Assembly: GCF_021917145.1 (NCBI RefSeq)
Contig: NC_061063.1
Span: 7,259,944 to 7,323,943, forward strand
Source: Hypomesus transpacificus
Lineage: Eukaryota > Chordata > Actinopteri > Osmeriformes > Osmeridae
Reading direction: 5' to 3'
DNA: 64,000 nucleotides
The notes beneath the pieces were generated by a model that saw only the letters and a list, made by a program, of their open reading frames with translations, made no database searches and had not been told where the DNA came from. The position numbers and the translations under genes were made by a program. Of this stretch, positions 58,901 through 64,000 are shown piece after piece (position 1 is the first letter of the stretch; each line of letters begins with the position of its first letter).

Positions 58901-61900
58901 AGCTTGCTGTAATTCATTCCCACAACATCAGCACTTTGTGTAAATTGTGTCTTTCTTCATGACTTGATCGGGTGGAAAACACGTTTCTGTATGAACATCA
59001 AACCAGTCAGACAGGTTTTGGGTTTAGGAGAAATGGAAATAACAGCTGTACAGTGTGTTCCCTCTCACATCAGAAGGAGAACATATCATGAGATTACATA
59101 AACCAACAATGACTCAATAATCTGTCTCAGGGTGCCTGAGCATGCCGTATGTGTTAGTGTGTGTGTGTTTGTGTGTGTGTGTTTGTGTGTGTTAGTGTGT
59201 GTGTTAGTGTGTGTGTGTGTGTGTGTGAGTTTACTGATGCATCCAGGCAAGGAGTATGATTTACATGACTTTCAGGAAGGCCAAACGCCACTGCCAATCT
59301 GACACCCCTTCAATATGCAGAAGCTATGGGGTAGGTATGACACTCTGAGGTCATCGCTCCTACCCTCTCCAGAAGGCTGTTCTCCTGGAAGTCGGGGCTG
59401 GTGTTGGCCAACCTCTGCAGGGTGTGGGTCAGGTCATAGTCAGTGCAGAAGTAGAAGCCATCTGTGGTCAGCACATTGTTCATCATGGACAAGAAAGTCT
59501 TGTTGTCTTGAGCCTAAAAAGGATAGGAAGATTATATTTGTGCACCTTTTTGTATAATTATAATTTATTTGCATCAAGTGTATGAGTGTTTGTAAAAAGT
59601 TGGGATTTGTTATCAGTTATTTCACTACACATGCTAATAAAAACATTCTCCTTTTAATGGTCAGTCTTCAAGATAGTGTCCCTGATTGCCATTTGAAGTA
59701 CCTACAGTAATCAAAATCAGGTGCTTGTATGAAGCATCCTAATTCTACTAATTAAATAATCACTTCCCTGTAACAGTACCCTTGTGTTAGGAGGAGGCCT
59801 CAGCCTGATCCTTCATGCCCCCTTCCCTCCTTCCCCTCCTTTGTGGAACAAAACCAGCTGGACTTTGTGGCACGTGTAGGCACCGGTGGCTTATATCACA
59901 CGTACTGTACTGTAGCTAGTGGTCAATCACAGGCAGGCTTTTGTCAGGCTTTTCCACATTTCTGTTCGGCTAATAGGATCGGGATGCTAAGCCTGTTTAC
60001 CGAGGGAGCCAGGAAGAGCTTGACATGACTCTACACCTCCTCATCTCCAACAGCAACACCGCTACTGTTGCTTTCCTGAACAGCTGCTCCTACCCTGCCT
60101 CATCAGCACTCTGCCTTCCTTTTTTTTCGCCCAACAAAGCAGTTATGTTTGTGTACTCTCCGTCCTCACTCACAACATCATAGCTAAGCTCTCTCATCTC
60201 TTTCAATTCCTTTCAATGAGTCCCCAGAACACATAAATTCATAGGGTAGATTACTTTACACCAAAACATTTAAGATGATAATACATTTATTATCAGTCTA
60301 CATAATGAACACATACCTAACACTTATTCAGCCTAGGTGAAATATTATTCGTGAACCCTTTTTGCAGTGGTATTATTCAGCACATCTCTTATAACTGAGC
60401 AGGTCCAACATTAGTGACTGCCCAGTCTCAGGCCAGGTCCAGGCTTTCAATTAGTGTAAGGAATAGCAGCTGTGATGAATTATGTAAACCACCTGCATTA
60501 CTGAAACTAGATACCACAGCGTGATTCCAACGGAGGACGATAAAACTAATCCTGTCTAAACACTGGGTCCCCTCTCAGTGCAAGCTACTGTACTGCCGTC
60601 AAAACTGTCCTAACTTCAAGGACAGGGTCACAGAGAGGAGATGTCAGTGAACTTAGATGGGGTGTTTATCACCAGCACTGTTATTTGTCACAATGGTTAA
60701 ATACTTATGCCAACCGACTAATCAGACTCGTTGGACAAAAAGGAAGAAGAGTGTTAGTAACCTGGATCTCTGTGAGGTGGAGCATGGTCTTCTGATAGGA
60801 GATGATGTCAAAATCAACCGCCTTCCACACAGCATGGCCCAAGAGGCTGCCCACGTTCCTCTTCTTGGTAATGACAATGAGGTACATCCCTATGCATGGA
60901 GAGATAGTTTAGACTAATGAAGTAAAGTACAAATGTATCTCTTTCCATCTCTCTTTGTCTATCCATCTATCTTTGCAGTGTGTTTCACCAAACACAGTAT
61001 GTCCAGCATGGTGACAGTGCTGTCGCAGGCACTGTCTTACAAACCTGCAACGAGGTGAATTGTTCCCATAATGCCACAGATGGGCCTTGTGAAGGCTGAG
61101 GTAGGGACATCCTTTTTTCCTGAAATAAATACATACGTAAGCTTATCTTTAACAAAAGGCTTCTAAGTACATACACAAGACATGGGCATGTAAAGGGGCT
61201 CCTTTTCTGTTTCAGTTTAACAGCTTCATCAAATGTTCTCATTCCATTGGGTTAAAAAAATAACAGTCACTGTAATTGGACAAAGCACTCCAATAGAAAT
61301 CATGACTGAGCAAAAATGATCCTACGTAATTCGTAATAAAAAGCAATGGGATAGCGAGAGCTAAAGTAAGGGCAAATGCCTTGATGGTTTAACACACTAG
61401 GATTCTAATGGTACCCCGCCATGTCTGATGAGAACAGTTTAAGGTAGGGTAGAGGTATTATTCTTATGCTTTCACTTAATAATATTCTACATGACATTAG
61501 TCCACTCCATTCTGAAGTCTAGTAGGCAGTTTCACCTGTCAGGGTCATCTCTGATGACACCCTATCAATGGCCAAGACAGCATCTGCGCCATCGTCACAT
61601 GCTTCGATGAAGAACTTTTCTGGAGTGGTGTGCCTGCAGGAGGATGAAATATAAATAACAGAATTCCAATTCCAGTGTTACAATAATGACAAAAGTCATT
61701 CTGTCACCTGCACTGTAACATGATGTGAATGGGATCTGAATGTTTAGGCTACCACTGTTAGAGCCAATCCAACACCTGGAGAAGTAACATTTTACATCTT
61801 AAATTATTTTAGTGAGAAGCCAAGAAAGCTTGATGTATTGCTTGTTGCCACCTGCACTGGTGATAGCTAGTCTAGAAGCTGTTAGTCTAGGTTGAAGATT

Positions 61901-62781
61901 ACATTATTTAAATGTTTTAACTAGTACCTTACATAATTATTCCACAACATAAGGGCCCTTCTATTGGAGTTTATGAAATTCAATGAGGATTATAAAGCAA
62001 TAGAAAAAATCCTAACGCTGAGCAAGTATGGCTCACGTCTAGCGTAAGTCCTCCACTGTAAAGTAATGTTTGTGTTACAGGTTTGAACAATCTCCATGTC
62101 AAGCAGGAAAATCCTGCACCAGAAATATGTGGCCTCCTACTCTTTGGTGCTCTAAAAAGTTCCGAAAGGCTTCAAGATGGTCTTAAACTCGAAAGAAAAC
62201 CAACGTTAGGTCTATCGTTGAAAATGCATGGAAAATACGAAACACTCAACACTTGCACATAACTTGTATGTGTCGTTTATGATTTCCTATATATGTGAGC
62301 ACAATAACAGTGAGCGTATTAAATTAACCAGTTAAAGCAAAAACCATGTTCGCTGACTCCACTTGAGTACCCTGCCTGTAAACCCAGGTGACTGGTTCAT
62401 GATCTGCTTCTGACACTTGGCTAGTCCAGAGACAGTTTGAAAAGGTGATCACATCACTAGCTTAGATCACAAGATAGAAAAGTGACAATAATACAGAATA
62501 ATAATGTGTCGCCAAGATCCAACTTGCCAACCAATGTTACGTGATGTGGTATGGATCGAGTAAATCAATCGAGGCAAATGCAGAGCGAGAAAGGCAAGTT
62601 CAGTTCTATCTCATTTTGTGTCTATCGTCTTTTGGTAACCATAACATGGTTTGACCAACAGATCATCCTAAATTGCTGTTACTAGACACGCAAATAATAC
62701 ACACTTCACTGTGTTTGTATATTTGATTAAATAAAGTATTTCAGTTACTTACAAATTGAATCTTTCGTAGGCGGTCGCCAT
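55939..62781 (-). CDS. sacm1l: Phosphatidylinositol-3-phosphatase SAC1
   Basis: ER/Golgi membrane phosphatase, mainly for PI4P. Twenty exons: 62781-62753 (MATAYERFN), 61633-61536, 61119-61045, 60889-60762, 59513-59364, 58814-58755, 58633-58600, 58504-58403, 58272-58187, 58082-57996, 57903-57835, 57738-57659, 57570-57472, 57363-57225, 57049-56980, 56859-56787, 56700-56607, 56485-56393, 56253-56196 and 56075-55939. The joined length of 1761 bases gives 586 residues; human has 587. The catalytic C-x5-R loop is intact as [12 protein letters not shown] (exon 57363-57225). Two membrane segments follow ([38 protein letters not shown]). The C-terminus KEKMD fits the KxKxx retrieval signal. One donor (58186-58185) is GC rather than GT. 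Confidence 0.97.
58815..59363 (-). repeat. sacm1l intron with (GT)n / TTAGTGTG repeat
   Basis: The plus strand at 59154-59228 is a TG run interrupted by TTAG and TTTG units, on the transcribed strand a CA-rich stretch. Nothing else is noted in this intron. Confidence 0.8.
59514..60761 (-). other. sacm1l: sacm1l intron
   Basis: Ordinary intron of about 1.25 kb. I see no repeat or embedded gene. Confidence 0.6.
61634..62752 (-). other. sacm1l: sacm1l first intron
   Basis: About 1.1 kb, AT-rich, with no repeat or secondary exon that I can support. Confidence 0.6.
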
Positions 62782-63360
62782 CTTCACTTCATGTAACTGA
62801 CTTCCGTGACGTACAATGAAAACCTGTAGTGTGGGCGTGGTAAGTGTTCAGTTTTCAAAAAACTAACGACCCCTCGCGGCAACCAACTAGATTACAGCAG
62901 TTTCTTGAATGTAACATGTACATTCATTTGAATTGTGTGTGTTTTAAAATTCCAACAAACCAATTAACAGTCCAATTGAATATACTTTTTGACTGAATAG
63001 GTTAAGTTTTAGGCTTTATGGTTACTAATGAAACAGGCGGTGTGTATGGCAGCCATAGAAAAAAGCAGGACCCTGTATAAAATCCCTGTACATGCGTCGT
63101 AGGGACCTCTGCTGATCGTTAGCTCGAGTAAGAAAGTCGAGGTTGGCGTGTTACGAAGTCTAGAGTATGATGTATAATGATATACACATTTGTGGCGTTT
63201 TACGAACCATCCAAACAAAAGCGGATATGTTATATTTAAAATGTAGCGAATATGGATGAAAGGTTACAAATAAGTTGGTTTACTTGGCATGGTAACGTAA
63301 ATTGGCTTGTGAACGTAAGACGGCGCCAAAACGCCATTCGTGCACACAACCACGTGCAGT
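62782..63360. promoter_or_regulatory. Divergent promoter region, sacm1l (-) and snoRNA host (+)
   Basis: About 0.6 kb separates the sacm1l ATG from the presumed start of the plus-strand unit. It contains CpG-rich stretches, GACGTAC near 62810, GGCGCC at about 63322, and the E-box CACGTG at 63351-63356. CCTTTGCTC near 63361 could be a 5'TOP-like start, as is usual for snoRNA hosts. No TATA box. Confidence 0.4.
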
Positions 63361-63687
63361 CCTTTGCTCGGTAGCCTTCGAACAAGTTTAGAGTTAAGTT
63401 CACTTTAACCGATAATGGTGTACCGGGACAAGACAATGGAAGGCAACATTTGTTACCTTGTTTGCTAAGGATAAGTAGTAACAAGAAGAATGCGTGTTAT
63501 GTTTGAGTCTAATGTAAACCAAGATCATTCGTGTGCCTCAACTGGAGTGACGTCTCAGTTGCCACATTCATGCGTAGGCCTACAGTGAACACTCATGACT
63601 TTCTGGTAGCCGTACTCTGAACGGATCCCATGCGAGCATGATTGGTGAGACACTGCTGTAGCGTTATGTTTTTTCCCCCACAACTAT

Positions 63688-63756
63688 GCCTATGATGATT
63701 TACTAGACTAGAGTCTCTGACTTAAACATGATGCTATTTCACAGTGCACTGAAGGC
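63688..63756 (+). ncRNA. Box C/D snoRNA, copy 1
   Basis: Box C ATGATGA (63692-63698), D' CTGA (63717-63720), C' ATGATGC (63728-63734) and box D CTGA (63749-63752), closed by the terminal stem GCCT/AGGC (63688-63691 with 63753-63756). The D' guide AGACTAGAGTC (11 bases) is complementary to GACUCUAGUCU, which I recall as conserved in eukaryotic 28S rRNA. The D guide TTTCACAGTGC is nearly complementary to the directly adjacent 28S stretch (GCAC.GUGAA). It lies in an intron of a plus-strand unit. I cannot name the family with confidence. Confidence 0.8.
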
Positions 63757-63815
63757 AAACTGTTATTCTTCCAATGCAAGGATTGTTGATTAAGACATGA
63801 TTCTAACTTATTTTC

Positions 63816-63867
63816 TTGCACCCAAGGTTTTGAGATGGACAGTGGGATGGCAGTGTCTGTGCAAATG
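63816..63867 (+). other. Short exon of the plus-strand snoRNA host gene, possibly coding
   Basis: Acceptor TTATTTTCTTGCACCCAAG (ends at about 63825 on the plus strand), ATG at 63835-63837 and donor ATG/GTGAGTTCC (GT at 63868). The frame MDSGMAVSVQM ends in phase 0. Either it is the start of a coding host that I do not recognise, or the ATG is incidental in a non-coding host. The exact 5' edge is about 63827. An upstream non-coding exon may end at GATTG/GTGAGA near 63644. Confidence 0.45.
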
Positions 63868-63913
63868 GTGAGTTCCAAGATTGCCTCCCCTTTTCAAAAT
63901 ATGGGTTATTCCA

Positions 63914-63990
63914 GTGTGTGATATGATGATTTCTTAGACTAGAGTCTCTGACTTAACCGTGAAGATCTTTCACAGTGCACTGACACACAT
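63914..63990 (+). ncRNA. Box C/D snoRNA, copy 2
   Basis: Paralogue of the copy 231 bases upstream. Box C ATGATGA (63923-63929), D' CTGA (63948-63951), a relaxed C' near 63958 (GTGAAGA) and box D CTGA (63980-63983), flanked by GTGTG (63916-63920) and CACAC (63984-63988), which can pair. Both guide segments are identical to copy 1, while the terminal stems differ completely. It lies in the next intron, after the exon ending at 63867. Confidence 0.8.
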
Positions 63991-64000
63991 TTTGTTCAGT

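Overview
The window looks like nuclear DNA of a ray-finned (teleost) fish. It has intron-rich vertebrate genes with GT-AG splice sites, many (CA)n and (GA)n microsatellites, and tRNA-headed SINEs carrying the fish-type tail (ATTTAGCAG.CGCT.TTATCCA.AGCGACTTACAG). Identities come from reading exon translations against remembered vertebrate protein families. No database search was possible, and exon ends are manual splice-site calls that may be off by a base or two.

Layout. Five protein genes lie head to tail on the minus strand. From high to low coordinates they are sacm1l (62781-55939, complete, 20 coding exons), trnau1ap (53873-51777, complete, 8 exons), stx12 (50308-47913, complete, 9 exons), a CCN2/CTGF-type gene (29634-27169, complete, 5 exons) and epb41, protein 4.1R (first coding exon at 11829, 3' end beyond base 1). 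A probable non-coding first exon and TATA/CCAAT promoter of epb41 sit near 17.5 kb. At the right edge a plus-strand transcription unit starts divergently from sacm1l. It carries two paralogous box C/D snoRNAs in successive introns, so it looks like a snoRNA host gene. The blocks 17.6-26.0 kb and 29.9-46.9 kb show no gene I can support.

How the genes relate. They act in different places: the membrane skeleton (4.1R), matricellular signalling (CCN2), endosomal fusion (syntaxin 12), selenocysteine-tRNA metabolism (SECp43) and ER/Golgi phosphoinositide turnover (SAC1). They are neighbours by descent rather than an operon. The order epb41 - ccn - stx12 parallels EPB41L2 - CCN2 - STX7 on human 6q23, while EPB41, STX12 and TRNAU1AP are on human 1p35. 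This suggests that the CCN gene is the whole-genome-duplication partner of CCN2 on the EPB41-bearing chromosome, where mammals keep none.

The most unusual structure is in epb41 just after the FERM domain. Six exons between 6.3 and 1.6 kb are all phase 1-1, and five of them encode variants of one short motif, D-D-W-F-x-L-L-D, followed by a Pro-rich tail (the sixth is a weak match). Repeats are also placed at splice sites in this gene. A 12-bp minisatellite of about 0.8 kb and a (CT)n tract form the polypyrimidine tracts of two acceptors, and two SINEs begin within about 10 bp of two 5' splice sites.
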